Below are positions 47,398-57,967 of a stretch of DNA of 64,000 nucleotides, in pieces. Position 1 is the first letter of the stretch; each line of letters starts with the position of its first letter. The notes below the pieces were generated by a model that had not been told where the DNA came from, did no database searches, and saw only the letters and a program-made list of their open reading frames with translations. The position numbers and the translations under genes were made by a program. The stretch covers positions 46,241-110,240 of the forward strand of contig NZ_SMCP01000010.1 of assembly GCF_004342725.1 (NCBI RefSeq). The letters are read 5' to 3'. This stretch comes from Testudinibacter aquarius. GTDB lineage: Bacteria > Pseudomonadota > Gammaproteobacteria > Enterobacterales > Pasteurellaceae.

Positions 47398-48999
47398 ATG
47401 CAATCTAATCGTCCTATTCGCCAAGCTTTGTTGAGTGTCTCTGACAAAACAGGCGTTGTAGAATTTGCTCGAGGTCTTGTCGAGCGCGGCGTTAAGCTGC
47501 TTTCCACTGGCGGAACCGCCAAATTGTTGAGCGATGCAGGGCTGACAGTCAGCGAAGTGTCGAGCTATACTCAATTTCCGGAAATGATGAGCGGGCGGGT
47601 GAAAACCCTGCACCCGAAAATTCACGGTGGTATCTTGGGGCGGCGTGGGATTGATGATGCGGTGATGACGATTCACGGTATTCAGACGATTGATATTGTG
47701 GTGGTCAATCTTTATCCGTTTGCACAAACTGTTGCCAGTGCTGATTGCACCTTGGAAGAGGCCGTTGAGAATATCGACATCGGTGGTCCGGCAATGGTGC
47801 GTTCGGCAGCAAAAAATTATAAAGATGTGACCATTGTGGTCGATAGCAGTGATTATGGGCGCGTGTTGCAAGAGATGGATGACAACCAAAATGCGCTTAC
47901 GCCGCAGACCCGTTTTAATCTGGCAATTAAAGCTTTTGAACATACTGCACAATATGACTGCATGATTGCCAACTATTTTGGTCAGTTAGTACAGCCTTAC
48001 CAAGGTGCAGAAAAAGAGGAATTAAACCAGTCGAGCGGACAATTCCCACGCACCTTAAACCTGAATTTCACGCGCAAACAAACCATGCGTTATGGCGAAA
48101 ATAGCCATCAAAATGCAGCATTTTATGTGGAAAATCAATTGCATGAAGCCAGCGTTGCCACGGCAGAACAGTTGCAGGGCAAGGCATTGTCTTATAATAA
48201 TATTGCCGATACCGACGCCGCATTGGAATGTGTCAAAGAGTTTGCCGAACCGGCGTGTGTAATTGTTAAACACGCCAATCCGTGTGGTGTAGCCTTGGGT
48301 AGTGATATTCTGCAAGCCTATAACCGTGCTTATCAGACCGATCCGACTTCCGCCTTTGGCGGCATAATTGCCTTTAACCGCACTTTGGATTCAAAAACGG
48401 CTAAAACTATTATTGATCGCCAATTCGTCGAAGTGATTATCGCACCGTCGGTTGCAGAAGACGCCCAGGCTATTTTGAAAAGCAAAAAGAATGTGCGTGT
48501 TTTAGCCTGTGGCGAGTGGGGCGAGCGGCAACCGCACTTGGACTTTAAACGGGTCAACGGCGGTTTGTTGGTGCAAGACAAAGACTTGGGCATGGTGGAA
48601 TTAAATGACTTACAAGTGGTGAGCAAACGCCAACCGACAGAAGCCGAGTTGAGGGATTTGTTGTTCTGCTGGAAAGTGGCGAAATATGTTAAATCCAATG
48701 CGATTGTATACGCCAAAAATAACCAAACTATCGGGATCGGCGCCGGACAAATGAGCCGGGTCTATTCCGCCAAAATCGCCGGTATCAAAGCCGCCGACGA
48801 AGGCTTGGAAGTCAAAGGCACGGTGATGGCATCCGACGCTTTCTTTCCGTTCCGTGATGGTATCGATGCGGCAGCTGCGGCAGGGGTCAGTTGTGTGATC
48901 CATCCCGGTGGTTCAATGCGCGATCAAGAAGTGATCGACGCTGCCGATGAACACGGCATGGCGATGGTGCTGACCAACATGCGCCATTTCCGTCATTAA
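47398..48999 (+). CDS. purH: Bifunctional AICAR formyltransferase/IMP cyclohydrolase
   Basis: PurH carries out the last two steps of IMP synthesis. The 533-residue product has an N-terminal IMP cyclohydrolase domain ([42 protein letters not shown]) and a C-terminal formyltransferase domain ([13 protein letters not shown] [35 protein letters not shown]). Start at ATG 47398 after AAAGGA. purD follows after a uptake-signal terminator. No PurR box was seen upstream. Confidence 0.97.
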   Translation: MQSNRPIRQALLSVSDKTGVVEFARGLVERGVKLLSTGGTAKLLSDAGLTVSEVSSYTQFPEMMSGRVKTLHPKIHGGILGRRGIDDAVMTIHGIQTIDIVVVNLYPFAQTVASADCTLEEAVENIDIGGPAMVRSAAKNYKDVTIVVDSSDYGRVLQEMDDNQNALTPQTRFNLAIKAFEHTAQYDCMIANYFGQLVQPYQGAEKEELNQSSGQFPRTLNLNFTRKQTMRYGENSHQNAAFYVENQLHEASVATAEQLQGKALSYNNIADTDAALECVKEFAEPACVIVKHANPCGVALGSDILQAYNRAYQTDPTSAFGGIIAFNRTLDSKTAKTIIDRQFVEVIIAPSVAEDAQAILKSKKNVRVLACGEWGERQPHLDFKRVNGGLLVQDKDLGMVELNDLQVVSKRQPTEAELRDLLFCWKVAKYVKSNAIVYAKNNQTIGIGAGQMSRVYSAKIAGIKAADEGLEVKGTVMASDAFFPFRDGIDAAAAAGVSCVIHPGGSMRDQEVIDAADEHGMAMVLTNMRHFRH

Positions 49000-49004
49000 T
49001 CTGC

Positions 49005-49045
49005 AAAGTGCGGTCAGCCAACGGTAGCGACCGCACTTTTGTTTT
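49005..49045 (+). terminator. Uptake-signal terminator between purH and purD
   Basis: AAAGTGCGGTC (49005-49015) pairs with GACCGCACTTT (49029-49039), then TTGTTTTT. Confidence 0.8.
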
Positions 49046-49069
49046 TCCCATTTAGCGTAAGGATCTCAA

Positions 49070-50374
49070 ATGAATATTTTAATTATCGGCAATGGCGGTC
49101 GTGAACACGCTTTAGCTTGGAAAGTGTCACAATCGCCATTGGCGCAGAAAATTTTTGTGGCACCGGGCAATGCGGGCACCGCACTTGAGCCTAAGGTGGA
49201 AAATGTTGCGATTGCGGTCACCGATATTGCCGGTTTGGTCGAATTTGCCCAGAAAAACGAAATCGGTTTGACGATTGTCGGACCGGAAGCGCCGTTAGTG
49301 ATCGGGGTGGTGGACGCATTCCGTGCCGCCGGATTGAAAATTTTCGGTCCGACCCAAGCGGCGGCGCAACTGGAAGGCTCGAAAGCCTTTACCAAAGATT
49401 TTCTCGCACGGCATAATATTCCGACCGCAGAATACCAGAACTTTACTGAAGTGGAGCCTGCGCTGGCTTACCTGCAACAAAAAGGCGCACCGATTGTGAT
49501 TAAAGCCGATGGCTTGGCGGCAGGCAAAGGCGTGATTGTGGCAATGACCTTAGAAGAGGCTGAAAGTGCGGTTCAGGATATGTTGTCTGGCGATGCCTTT
49601 GGTAATGCCGGACATCGGATTGTGATTGAAGAGTTTTTGGACGGCGAAGAGGCCAGCTTTATTGTGATGGTGGACGGCAAGAACGTTGAACCGATGGCAA
49701 CCAGTCAGGATCACAAACGGGTTGGCGAAAATGATAGCGGTTTAAACACCGGAGGCATGGGCGCATATTCGCCGGCGCCGGTGGTGACCCCGGAGATTCA
49801 CCAACGGATTATGCAAGAGGTGATCTACCCGACGGTGAACGGTATGGCGGCGGAAGGCAATACTTACACCGGTTTCTTGTACGCCGGTTTGATGATTATG
49901 CCGAACGGACAACCGAAAGTGATTGAATTCAACTGCCGTTTTGGTGATCCGGAAACACAGCCGATTATGATGCGTTTGCAGTCCGATTTAGTTGAACTGT
50001 GCTTGGCAGCGTGCGACGGAAAACTGGATCAAGTGCGGTCTGAATGGTGTGCGCAAGCGGCATTAGGCATCGTGTTGGCGGCAGAAGGCTACCCGGGCGA
50101 TTACCGCAAAGGCGATGTGATTAGTGGTATCCCGTCTACTAGCATAGGGCAAACCGCACTTGCCGCACAAAAAGTGTTCTTGGCAGGCGTTGAGCAAAAA
50201 GGTGATCAACTGGTCAGCAACGGCGGACGGGTGTTGTGCGTCACCGCGCTGGGCGATACAGTAGCTGCTGCACAGCAACAAGCGCTGCAACTGGCGGAAC
50301 AAGTGCAATGGCAAGGGCGTTTCTACCGCCGTGATATCGGCTATCGTGCCGTGGCGCGGGAACAAGGAAAATAA
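49070..50374 (+). CDS. purD: Phosphoribosylamine-glycine ligase
   Basis: PurD joins glycine to phosphoribosylamine, step 2 of purine synthesis. The 434-residue ATP-grasp enzyme opens NILIIGNGGREHALAWK, has the KADGLAAGKGV and GEEASFIVMVDG segments, and the metal-binding NCRFGDPETQ motif (about residues 287-296). In E. coli purH and purD also form one operon; here a hairpin lies between, so some attenuation is possible. glyA, which makes glycine, is 162 bp downstream. Confidence 0.97.
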   Translation: MNILIIGNGGREHALAWKVSQSPLAQKIFVAPGNAGTALEPKVENVAIAVTDIAGLVEFAQKNEIGLTIVGPEAPLVIGVVDAFRAAGLKIFGPTQAAAQLEGSKAFTKDFLARHNIPTAEYQNFTEVEPALAYLQQKGAPIVIKADGLAAGKGVIVAMTLEEAESAVQDMLSGDAFGNAGHRIVIEEFLDGEEASFIVMVDGKNVEPMATSQDHKRVGENDSGLNTGGMGAYSPAPVVTPEIHQRIMQEVIYPTVNGMAAEGNTYTGFLYAGLMIMPNGQPKVIEFNCRFGDPETQPIMMRLQSDLVELCLAACDGKLDQVRSEWCAQAALGIVLAAEGYPGDYRKGDVISGIPSTSIGQTALAAQKVFLAGVEQKGDQLVSNGGRVLCVTALGDTVAAAQQQALQLAEQVQWQGRFYRRDIGYRAVAREQGK

Positions 50375-50395
50375 TTGCGCTTTTGAGCGGCGAAA

Positions 50396-50491
50396 ATGAA
50401 AAAATTTAATCTTGGCTATGAAATTAACGACGGCAATTTTTGTAAAAAAGGCTGTATCGAAATACTAAAAAGTCTTAGACTTAGCCAGTAA
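50396..50491 (+). CDS. Possible 31-codon ORF between purD and glyA
   Basis: An ATG with GAGCGG 7 nt upstream opens a frame of 31 codons (begins MKKFNLGYEINDG, with two Cys) ending 45 bp before glyA. No known family. It may be a leader peptide, a gene remnant or chance. Confidence 0.2.
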   Translation: MKKFNLGYEINDGNFCKKGCIEILKSLRLSQ

Positions 50492-50536
50492 GTTATCAAC
50501 TATCCAAAATGACCACCTAAAATGAGGAATAGAACA

Positions 50537-51790
50537 ATGTTAAGACGTGACATGAATATCGCTGATTATGATCCGGTATTATGGCAAGCCATCCAAGACG
50601 AAGATCGTCGTCAAGATGAGCATATCGAACTGATCGCTTCAGAAAACTATGCCAGCCCGCGAGTGATGGAAGCGCAAGGTTCGCAATTGACCAATAAATA
50701 TGCCGAAGGCTATCCGGGCAAGCGTTATTACGGTGGTTGTGAATACGTTGATATTATTGAGCAGCTGGCAATTGACCGTGCCAAAGCGCTGTTTGGCGCA
50801 GATTATGCCAACGTGCAACCGCACTCTGGGTCACAAGCCAATGCCGCAGTGTATATGGCGTTGTTAAATCCGGGCGATACCATTTTAGGCATGAGCTTGG
50901 CACACGGTGGTCACTTGACCCATGGCGCAACGGTCAGCTTCTCCGGCAAAATTTATCATGCAGAACAATACGGTATCACCGATGAAGGTTTTATCGATTA
51001 CGATGCGTTGCGTGCGCAAGCGTTGGCGGTGAAACCTAAAATGATCGTTGGTGGTTTTTCGGCGTATTCACAAGTGGTTGACTGGAAAAAAATGCGTGAA
51101 ATCGCAGATGAAGTCGGCGCTTATTTGTTTGTGGATATGGCGCATGTTGCCGGTTTGATTGCCGCCGGAGTCTATCCTAGCCCGATGGAACACGCCCACG
51201 TTGTGACAACCACAACACATAAAACCTTAGCCGGCCCACGTGGTGGTTTGATTTTGGTGAAAGGCGGCGATGAAGAGTTGTACAAAAAACTGAATAGTGC
51301 GGTATTCCCGGTAGGTCAAGGCGGTCCGTTGGTGCACGTGATTGCGGCAAAAGCGGTGTGTTTTAAAGAAGCGATGGAGCCGGAATTCAAAATCTTCCAG
51401 CAGCAAGTGGTGAAAAATGCGCAAGCGATGGTGGAGGTGTTCAAACAACGTGGTTTCAACATCGTATCTAATGGCACGGAAAACCACCTGTTCTTGGTAG
51501 ATTTGGTGAATAAAGGCTTGACCGGAAAAGCGGCTGATGCGGCGTTAGGACGTGCCAATATTACCGTCAACAAAAATGCAGTGCCAAACGATCCGAAAAG
51601 CCCGTTTGTGACTTCAGGTATCCGAGTCGGTACTCCGGCAATCACCCGTCGTGGTTTCAAAGAAGCAGAAGCCAAAGAACTTGCCGGTTGGATGTGCGAT
51701 GTGTTGGATAACATCGAAGACGAAGCCGTTATCGAGGGTATTAAACAGAAAGCGATTGCAATCTGTAAACGTTTTCCGGTTTATGCTTAG
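50537..51790 (+). CDS. glyA: Serine hydroxymethyltransferase
   Basis: GlyA converts serine and tetrahydrofolate to glycine and methylene-THF, the main one-carbon source for purines and thymidylate. The 417-residue PLP enzyme has [15 protein letters not shown] near the start, [12 protein letters not shown], and the PLP lysine in [14 protein letters not shown] (about residue 229). ATG 50537 gives the conserved [12 protein letters not shown] start; five upstream codons from 50522 are open but not conserved. It ends in a strong terminator. Confidence 0.97.
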   Translation: MLRRDMNIADYDPVLWQAIQDEDRRQDEHIELIASENYASPRVMEAQGSQLTNKYAEGYPGKRYYGGCEYVDIIEQLAIDRAKALFGADYANVQPHSGSQANAAVYMALLNPGDTILGMSLAHGGHLTHGATVSFSGKIYHAEQYGITDEGFIDYDALRAQALAVKPKMIVGGFSAYSQVVDWKKMREIADEVGAYLFVDMAHVAGLIAAGVYPSPMEHAHVVTTTTHKTLAGPRGGLILVKGGDEELYKKLNSAVFPVGQGGPLVHVIAAKAVCFKEAMEPEFKIFQQQVVKNAQAMVEVFKQRGFNIVSNGTENHLFLVDLVNKGLTGKAADAALGRANITVNKNAVPNDPKSPFVTSGIRVGTPAITRRGFKEAEAKELAGWMCDVLDNIEDEAVIEGIKQKAIAICKRFPVYA

Positions 51791-51826
51791 TGATTTGATG
51801 ATTGATAACGATATTTGATCAGGCAA

Positions 51827-51860
51827 AGTAAGGGCGGATAGTTAATCCGCCCTTACTTTT
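51827..51860. terminator. Terminator between glyA and nhaA
   Basis: Perfect 13-bp arms AGTAAGGGCGGAT (51827-51839) and ATCCGCCCTTACT (51845-51857), 5-nt loop, then TTT. It can serve both convergent genes. Confidence 0.92.
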
Positions 51861-51868
51861 AGACGTCA

Positions 51869-53056
51869 TTAAATATTTTTCTGTGCAACCGCACTTGAGG
51901 TATTGGTGCTGGCACGCAGCAAAACCAGTCCCAAAACGGCGGATATGGTTGAGCCTAGCAAAATGCCAATTCGTGATAGCGTATTGATGCTTTCACCGGC
52001 ATTTTCGAATGCCAATCCTGAAAGGAACATCGACATGGTAAAGCCGATTCCGCACAGCACCGAGACCGCAAAAATATGTTTTAAATTCACCAATAACGGC
52101 AGCTTGGCAATTTTCAGTTTGATAGCGATAAAGCAGAAACTAAACACGCCCAACGGCTTGCCGATCAGTAAACCTAGCATAATACCTAGCGGTAGAGCAC
52201 CGCTCAAGGTTTCCAGATTAACCCCGCCTAGCGGTACGCCGGCATTAGCGAAGGCAAAAATCGGCAGGATAAAAAATGCCGACCAGGGGTTTAGAGCATG
52301 CTCCAGACTTTCTAGCGGGCTGCTGCCGTCTTTGGCGGTAATCGGAATGGTGAAACCGAGAATGACTCCGGCAAGCGTAGCATGTACCCCTGATTTCAGT
52401 ACACAAATCCACAACACCATACCGACAAACAGATAGGCGCACAGCGCGCTGATTCGCATTCTGTTCATGATGATTAAAATAATCACCGAGAGCCCGGCGC
52501 CGAGCATGGCTTCGGTGCTCAAACCATGGGCGAAGAACAATGCGATCACGATAATCGCCCCTAAGTCGTCAATAATGGCTAATGCCAGCAAGAATATTTT
52601 CAGGGGTAACGGAACTCGTTTGCCGAGTAGTGCCATAATTCCCAGTGCAAAGGCGATATCGGTCGCCATTGGAATAGCCCAACCTTCCATCGCAACCGGA
52701 TCATTAAAATTGAAAAAAGTAAACACTAACGCCGGGACAACCATGCCGCCCAGTGCGGCTAAGACCGGTAAAATTGCCTGTTGATAGGAAGAAAGCGAAC
52801 CTAAAACAATTTCACGCTTCACCTCCAAGCCAACTAAAACGAAAAAAACGGCCATTAAACCGTCGTTGACCCACAATAAAAACGGCTTAGCAATACCTTG
52901 CTCGCCGAATTGCACGACAACCGGTGTATTCAATAATTCGAAATAATAAGGGGATAAAAAACTGTTGGCAAAAATCAATGCCAATGCTGATGTGGCCAAT
53001 AGTGTTATCCCACCCGCAGATTCCAGCTTCAAAAATTTTCCGATAAATGATTGCAT
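51869..53056 (-). CDS. nhaA: Na+/H+ antiporter NhaA
   Basis: NhaA exports Na+ in exchange for protons and controls sodium and pH. The 395-residue product has about twelve helices, the essential aspartate pair in [10 protein letters not shown] (about residues 162-163) and the pH-sensor region [17 protein letters not shown] (about 67-83). With Na+-NQR at the start of the window it forms part of a sodium cycle. Divergent from the TRAP transporter genes. Confidence 0.96.
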   Translation of the reverse strand: MQSFIGKFLKLESAGGITLLATSALALIFANSFLSPYYFELLNTPVVVQFGEQGIAKPFLLWVNDGLMAVFFVLVGLEVKREIVLGSLSSYQQAILPVLAALGGMVVPALVFTFFNFNDPVAMEGWAIPMATDIAFALGIMALLGKRVPLPLKIFLLALAIIDDLGAIIVIALFFAHGLSTEAMLGAGLSVIILIIMNRMRISALCAYLFVGMVLWICVLKSGVHATLAGVILGFTIPITAKDGSSPLESLEHALNPWSAFFILPIFAFANAGVPLGGVNLETLSGALPLGIMLGLLIGKPLGVFSFCFIAIKLKIAKLPLLVNLKHIFAVSVLCGIGFTMSMFLSGLAFENAGESINTLSRIGILLGSTISAVLGLVLLRASTNTSSAVAQKNI

Positions 53057-53336
53057 ACATATCCTTCTATAACCGATAAAACATAAGGTTATAGCATATA
53101 ACAGCCCGGATAATGATTAAAGAAAAACAGAATTTTATTCACGACTTTTTTATTATAAATGTAATAAAAATGTGAATTTTATAAAATTCTTGTCACGAAC
53201 AGATTGACAGGCAATAGCCTTAATGGTTATTGTCAAGTCGGCTTCATTTCGTATTGTGGCGTAAAATATTTAATGATTGAGAGCTATTGTTACTGCTCTT
53301 GTCGGTTGATTTTATCTTATTGATAAGGAGAGGATT
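53057..53336. promoter_or_regulatory. nhaA / TRAP divergent control region with palindrome
   Basis: 280 bp without a gene, AT-rich. It contains a perfect 16-bp palindrome GAATTTTATAAAATTC (53174-53189), with outer GTGA and TCAC flanks. It could be an operator for one or both genes; the regulator is unknown. Confidence 0.4.
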
Positions 53337-54320
53337 ATGAGAAAAATGAAAGCATCATTTATGGTTGCTGGGATGGCAGCATTGGGACTCTTGTTGAGTG
53401 CCTGTGGTGAGAAACAAGCACCATCGACAGCCGAGACAACAGGGGTGCAGAGTAAATTTATCACGATTGCAACCGGTGGGGCATCAGGTCCTTACAATAT
53501 TATTGCCACCACGTTGGCGGAGGTTTATAGCAAAGACTTAAACACCAACTCCAAAACACAAACCACGGGTGCTTCAGTTGAGAACATCAACTTGCTGAAT
53601 CAGAAAAAAGTGGAAATGGCATTTTTGATGAGCGATGTGCTCAGTGATGCAGTAAACGGTGTCGGCAATTTTCCGAATAAAATTGATAATGTTAGTCAAA
53701 TTGCCGCACTTTACCCGAACTATGTGCAGATTGTAACTTCAAAACGTACAGGAATTGAAACCATCAGCGATCTGAAAGGCAAACGTGTGGCAACCGGGGC
53801 ACAGAATTCCGGGGTGGAGGTCAATGCACGGAATTTGTTGGAAGGATTTGGCATTAGTTACAATGATATTACCGTGGATTATCTGGGTTATGCCGAGGCG
53901 GCGGATGCTTTGAAATCCGGTAAGATTGATGCGGCATTCTTGACCAGCGGCCTACCAAACTCTTCCTTGATGGAATTGCAACAAGGTTTTGATCTGCAAA
54001 TTGTCAGCATTCCGGCGGATGGTTTGGCAGAAGTAATCAAAACAAAACCGTATTTTAATGCGATGGAGATCCCGGCAGGGACTTATGGCAATGCCGATCC
54101 GATTGCGACTGCAGCGATTAAAAATGCGTTGGCGGTACGTTCTGATTTGAGCGAAGAGGATGTGTATAAATTAACCAAAACGTTTTTTGAGAACCTGCCG
54201 CAATTGCAAACCGCACATCAGGCAGCAAAAGACATCAATTTGCAAAGCGCACAACAAGGATTGGTTGCACCACTGCATCCGGGCGCAAAGAAATACTATG
54301 ATGAAGTTAATGCCAAATAG
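53337..54320 (+). CDS. TAXI-family TRAP transporter substrate-binding protein
   Basis: The solute receptor of a TRAP transporter. The 327-residue protein has a lipoprotein signal (LLLSAC, Cys about 22) and the TAXI pattern: FITIATGGASGPYNIIATTLAEVYS in parts, VENINLLNQKKVEMAFLMSDV, GKRVATGAQNSGVE. The signature TAXI/TGGASG segment is clear. It is followed by a DUF1850 gene and a fused permease, the usual set. The ligand could be glutamate, another carboxylate or unknown. AAGGAGAGG precedes the ATG. Confidence 0.9.
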   Translation: MRKMKASFMVAGMAALGLLLSACGEKQAPSTAETTGVQSKFITIATGGASGPYNIIATTLAEVYSKDLNTNSKTQTTGASVENINLLNQKKVEMAFLMSDVLSDAVNGVGNFPNKIDNVSQIAALYPNYVQIVTSKRTGIETISDLKGKRVATGAQNSGVEVNARNLLEGFGISYNDITVDYLGYAEAADALKSGKIDAAFLTSGLPNSSLMELQQGFDLQIVSIPADGLAEVIKTKPYFNAMEIPAGTYGNADPIATAAIKNALAVRSDLSEEDVYKLTKTFFENLPQLQTAHQAAKDINLQSAQQGLVAPLHPGAKKYYDEVNAK

Positions 54321-54326
54321 ACACTA

Positions 54327-54818
54327 ATGCAGACCGTAATCACAGGCAAAGGCACAAAGATTCTGTTATTGATCTTGACCGCACTTGCCTGTTTTTTGCC
54401 GCTAAAGAAGGTGTTTTGGGTAAGTGCCGCTGAGCGGCAATGTTATTTGGACAGTCCGGATTTTGAATTGCGTTGGCGCCACTCGGTGGAGCATCAGTGG
54501 TGGCGTGAGCATTATCGGCGTGATGGTGAGGGAATTTTACTTGATCAAACCCTATTCCAAACCTTTGGTGCCGGCACGCCATCACAAGGGGAGCTGCTGT
54601 CGACAACACATGACTATGTGGGATATCGACAGCATATTTATTTGCATGAAATTAATTGGGCGGTCTCTAACAATATGCAGGGCAGCCTGAGTACACAACG
54701 GCAGGATATTCCGTTGTATCAGTTAGTTCCGGATTACACTGTGGTTCGGATAGAACCTTCTCGGATAGCATTTATTGATTTTTTATGGGGGATGTCGTGT
54801 TATGACTGGGCAAGTTAG
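54327..54818 (+). CDS. DUF1850 protein of TAXI-TRAP locus
   Basis: A 163-residue protein with an N-terminal hydrophobic segment (residues about 9-30). The RWRHSVEHQWWREHY segment is the conserved HSVE core of DUF1850. Such proteins are found almost only next to TAXI-type TRAP transporters, and their function is not established. The start is 6 bp after the receptor gene; the end overlaps the permease gene by 17 bp, so all three are co-translated. Confidence 0.8.
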   Translation: MQTVITGKGTKILLLILTALACFLPLKKVFWVSAAERQCYLDSPDFELRWRHSVEHQWWREHYRRDGEGILLDQTLFQTFGAGTPSQGELLSTTHDYVGYRQHIYLHEINWAVSNNMQGSLSTQRQDIPLYQLVPDYTVVRIEPSRIAFIDFLWGMSCYDWAS

Positions 54819-56793
54819 CCAAAATGCGGCTACATTAGGTAGCAAAGAGCAGCAGATTTTAGAAAAATATGATCGCGAGTCGGTGACCCGACAGTTAAAG
54901 TGCGGTTGGAATAAGCAATTTATCAGCCTATTGGCGGTTTTTTATTCTTTATTTCACCTTTATATCACCTTTTATCCGATGCCAACGTTATTACAGCGTG
55001 CAATTCACGTTGCGGTCGGTTGTGCGCTGATTTTTTTGATTTATCCGGCAGGTAAAAACAGTCGTCGTGATCAAGTGGCGTGGTACGAATGGCTGTGGCT
55101 TGTTGCGGCACTAGCCGGAGCAGGATATTTAATCTATCAATATCAAGCGATTATGACAGTGCGTGGTGGTATTCCGAATACTGAAGATATTATTTTTGCT
55201 ATTTTGACCGTGATTGTAGTGCTGGAAGCAGCACGGCGGATCACCGGTTGGGTGTTGGTGATTTTTGCGTTGATTTTTCTGCTTTACCCGTTCATCAGCT
55301 CAATGGATTTTATGCCGGACAGGTTGCTAACCCGTCCGTATGATATCGGTGATATTTTTGGGCAGCTTTATCTGAAAACTGAGGGGATTTACTCTTCGGC
55401 TACTGGCGCTTCGGTGACGTTTATTTTCCTGTTTATTTTGTTCGGAGCGTTTTTGGGCAAATCAGGTATGGGACAGTTGTTTAACGATTTAGCGTTGGCA
55501 ATTGCCGGTGATAAGCAGGGCGGACCGGCAAAAGTAGCGGTGATTTCCAGTGGTTTTATGGGCAGCATCAACGGTGCTGCGGTGGCGAATGTGGTCAGCA
55601 CTGGGGCATTTACGATTCCGCTGATGAAAAAGATCGGCTATCACAAAAACTTTGCCGGGGCGGTGGAAGCCAGTGCCTCAGTGGGTGGACAGATTCTGCC
55701 GCCAATTATGGGCGCCAGTGCGTTTATCATGGCGGAAACCACGGGTGTTAGTTACGGTACCATTGCGTTAGCGGCCCTATTTCCGGCATTGTTGTATTAT
55801 ATCGGGGTGATAGCGCAAGTGCATTTTCGTGCCGGAAAACGCAACTTGAAAGGACTTTCCAAAGATCAATTGCCACACCTGAAAGCCGTGATGAAAGCAC
55901 GCGGGCATATGTTGCTGCCGATTTTTGCTTTAGTTTATTTCTTGATTCAATCGGTGCCAATTGGTTATGCAGCGACCTATACTATCGGCATCACCGTATT
56001 AGTCAGCCAGTTGCGCCAAGAGACCCGAATGGGGCTGAAAGATATTTGGGCAGCACTGGAAGATGGCGCAAAACAGGCGCTGCCGGTGATGGCGGCTTGT
56101 GCTGTGGTCGGTATTGTGATCGGCGTGGTCAACCTGACCAGTTTCGGCACAGTGATGACCTCCTCGATTGTGACCTTAGGTGCCGGTTCGTTATTGCTGA
56201 CCCTGATTTTAACCATGCTTGCGTCTATGGTACTGGGCATGGGCTTGCCGTCGATTCCGGCCTATATCATCACCGCCACTATGGCAGCGCCGGCATTGGC
56301 GGTGTTTGACGTGCCGGTGTTGGTGGCGCACATGTTTGTGTTCTATTTTGGTATTTTTGCCAATATTACCCCACCGGTTGCACTGGCAGCCTTTGCCGGT
56401 GCCGGGATTGCCGGTGGCGATCCGATGAAAACCGGTTGGCAGTCGCTGCGTTTGGCGTTGGCAGGATTCATTGTGCCGTTTATGTTTGTGTATAACCCGA
56501 ATATGCTGATGATTGATGTCACCGATGTTGCTGTAACTGCCCGCACTTTCCCGTTGCCGGATATTTGGGTGATTGTCAGTGTAGTCGCAACGGGAATCAT
56601 TGGGGTTCTGGGTTTATCGGCTGCAGTTGAAGGCTATTTCAAAAATCCGATCGTAAGCTGGCAGCGGATAATTCTGGCAGTGGGATCTTTAATGTTGATC
56701 GTACCGGAACATATCACTGATTTAATCGGGGTGGTGATCGTTGGTTTGATGGTGTGGTTGAATTACCGCAGTATTCAATCACCGTCATCATAA
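54802..56793 (+). CDS. TRAP transporter permease, fused 4TM/12TM
   Basis: A 663-residue inner-membrane protein in which the small DctQ-like part (residues about 40-170, four helices) is joined to the large DctM-like part. Features: GKSGMGQLFNDLALAIAGDKQGGPAKVAVISSGFMGSING in parts, ASVGGQILPPIMGASAFIMAE in parts, and GLPSIPAYIITATMAAPAL in parts. Together with the TAXI receptor it is a Na+- or proton-driven importer; the Na+ gradient of this cell fits. ATG 54802 follows GGGGGA by about 10 nt. A terminator pair follows. Confidence 0.9.
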   Translation: MTGQVSQNAATLGSKEQQILEKYDRESVTRQLKCGWNKQFISLLAVFYSLFHLYITFYPMPTLLQRAIHVAVGCALIFLIYPAGKNSRRDQVAWYEWLWLVAALAGAGYLIYQYQAIMTVRGGIPNTEDIIFAILTVIVVLEAARRITGWVLVIFALIFLLYPFISSMDFMPDRLLTRPYDIGDIFGQLYLKTEGIYSSATGASVTFIFLFILFGAFLGKSGMGQLFNDLALAIAGDKQGGPAKVAVISSGFMGSINGAAVANVVSTGAFTIPLMKKIGYHKNFAGAVEASASVGGQILPPIMGASAFIMAETTGVSYGTIALAALFPALLYYIGVIAQVHFRAGKRNLKGLSKDQLPHLKAVMKARGHMLLPIFALVYFLIQSVPIGYAATYTIGITVLVSQLRQETRMGLKDIWAALEDGAKQALPVMAACAVVGIVIGVVNLTSFGTVMTSSIVTLGAGSLLLTLILTMLASMVLGMGLPSIPAYIITATMAAPALAVFDVPVLVAHMFVFYFGIFANITPPVALAAFAGAGIAGGDPMKTGWQSLRLALAGFIVPFMFVYNPNMLMIDVTDVAVTARTFPLPDIWVIVSVVATGIIGVLGLSAAVEGYFKNPIVSWQRIILAVGSLMLIVPEHITDLIGVVIVGLMVWLNYRSIQSPSS

Positions 56794-56820
56794 GATTGCG
56801 CCACTGACTATTTTCACAGC

Positions 56821-56850
56821 AAGTGCGGTTTGGCAGACCGCACTTTTGTT
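56821..56850 (+). terminator. Uptake-signal terminator after TRAP operon
   Basis: AAGTGCGGT (56821-56829), TTGGCAG, ACCGCACTT (56837-56845), then TTGTTTT. Confidence 0.85.
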
Positions 56851-56926
56851 TTGCCAGTTATTTTTCTACTGCTTTTTTTCTTATTTCACGGCATAATTCC
56901 GATATGATTTTGTTTTAAGGAAATTT

Positions 56927-57553
56927 ATGCAAAAAGGCCATCTTTATATCGTGTCGGCGCCAAGTGGCGCGGGAAAGTCATCGCTGATTTCGGCATTGTT
57001 GCAACAGCTCCCTCCCGGCAAAGCACGGGTTTCGGTGTCGCATACCACCCGCCAACCACGCCCCGGTGAGCAGCACGGCACACATTATTATTTTAGTGGT
57101 GTGGACGAATTTGAAAACTTGATTGCACAAGGGTTGTTTTTGGAATATGCCAATGTGTTCGGCAATTACTACGGCACATCGATTCCGATGATCGAGCAAA
57201 ATTTAGCACAAGGCATTGATGTATTTTTAGACATTGACTGGCAAGGCGCACAGCAAGTGCGGTCAAAAATGCCGGATTGTAAAAGCATTTTTATTTTGCC
57301 GCCGTCTTTGCAAGAGCTGGAACGACGCTTGGTCGGACGCGGGCAGGACTCCGCTGCGGTGATTGCCGAGCGTATGGCGAAAGCGATTAGTGAGATGGAG
57401 CATTATCACGAGTATGATTATTTGATTATTAATGATAATTTTGAGGATTCCGTCGAAGAGATCAAGGCAATTTTGCTGGCGGAAAAGGTCAGCCTGAAAG
57501 CGCAGCAGCAAAATCACCAATTATTAATTCAGCAATTACTGGCGAAATCATAG
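56927..57553 (+). CDS. gmk: Guanylate kinase
   Basis: Gmk phosphorylates GMP to GDP. The 208-residue product has the P-loop APSGAGKSS (about residues 11-19), the GMP-binding [19 protein letters not shown] in parts, and [11 protein letters not shown]. In this order (gmk-rpoZ-spoT-recG) the genes match E. coli, except that trmH is missing between spoT and recG. Confidence 0.97.
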   Translation: MQKGHLYIVSAPSGAGKSSLISALLQQLPPGKARVSVSHTTRQPRPGEQHGTHYYFSGVDEFENLIAQGLFLEYANVFGNYYGTSIPMIEQNLAQGIDVFLDIDWQGAQQVRSKMPDCKSIFILPPSLQELERRLVGRGQDSAAVIAERMAKAISEMEHYHEYDYLIINDNFEDSVEEIKAILLAEKVSLKAQQQNHQLLIQQLLAKS

Positions 57554-57634
57554 CAGCTTTAGTATCATATAACGTTTTTAACAATAAATTCGCCCGGCAA
57601 ATATTCAGGGCGTTCGATCAGTGGAGAAATAATT

Positions 57635-57919
57635 ATGGCACGAGTGACAGTGCAAGATGCAGTAGAAAAAATCGGTAACCGTTTTGATTTGATTTTGACG
57701 GCTTCCCGCCGTGCAAGACAATTACAGTCTAATGTGCGTGAGCCGTTGGTTGAGCCTGAAAATGACAAGCCGACCGTGATTGCCTTGCGAGAAATCGAAA
57801 AAGGCTTGATCAATAATGAGATTATGGACAAACAAGATCGTTTTGAACAATTGGAACAAGAAACAGCTGAAATTCATGCGGTTTCGCTGTTGTCGGATTC
57901 CACGCCAACCGCACTTTAA
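57635..57919 (+). CDS. rpoZ: RNA polymerase omega subunit
   Basis: Omega helps fold the beta-prime subunit and forms part of a ppGpp site. The 94-residue product starts [21 protein letters not shown] and has the RARQLQ and [10 protein letters not shown] segments typical of the family. spoT follows 48 bp later. Confidence 0.96.
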   Translation: MARVTVQDAVEKIGNRFDLILTASRRARQLQSNVREPLVEPENDKPTVIALREIEKGLINNEIMDKQDRFEQLEQETAEIHAVSLLSDSTPTAL

Positions 57920-57967
57920 GAGAGTTTGTTGCAGTTTGTTAATCCTTAATTAACGGGCAGGTGTCAT

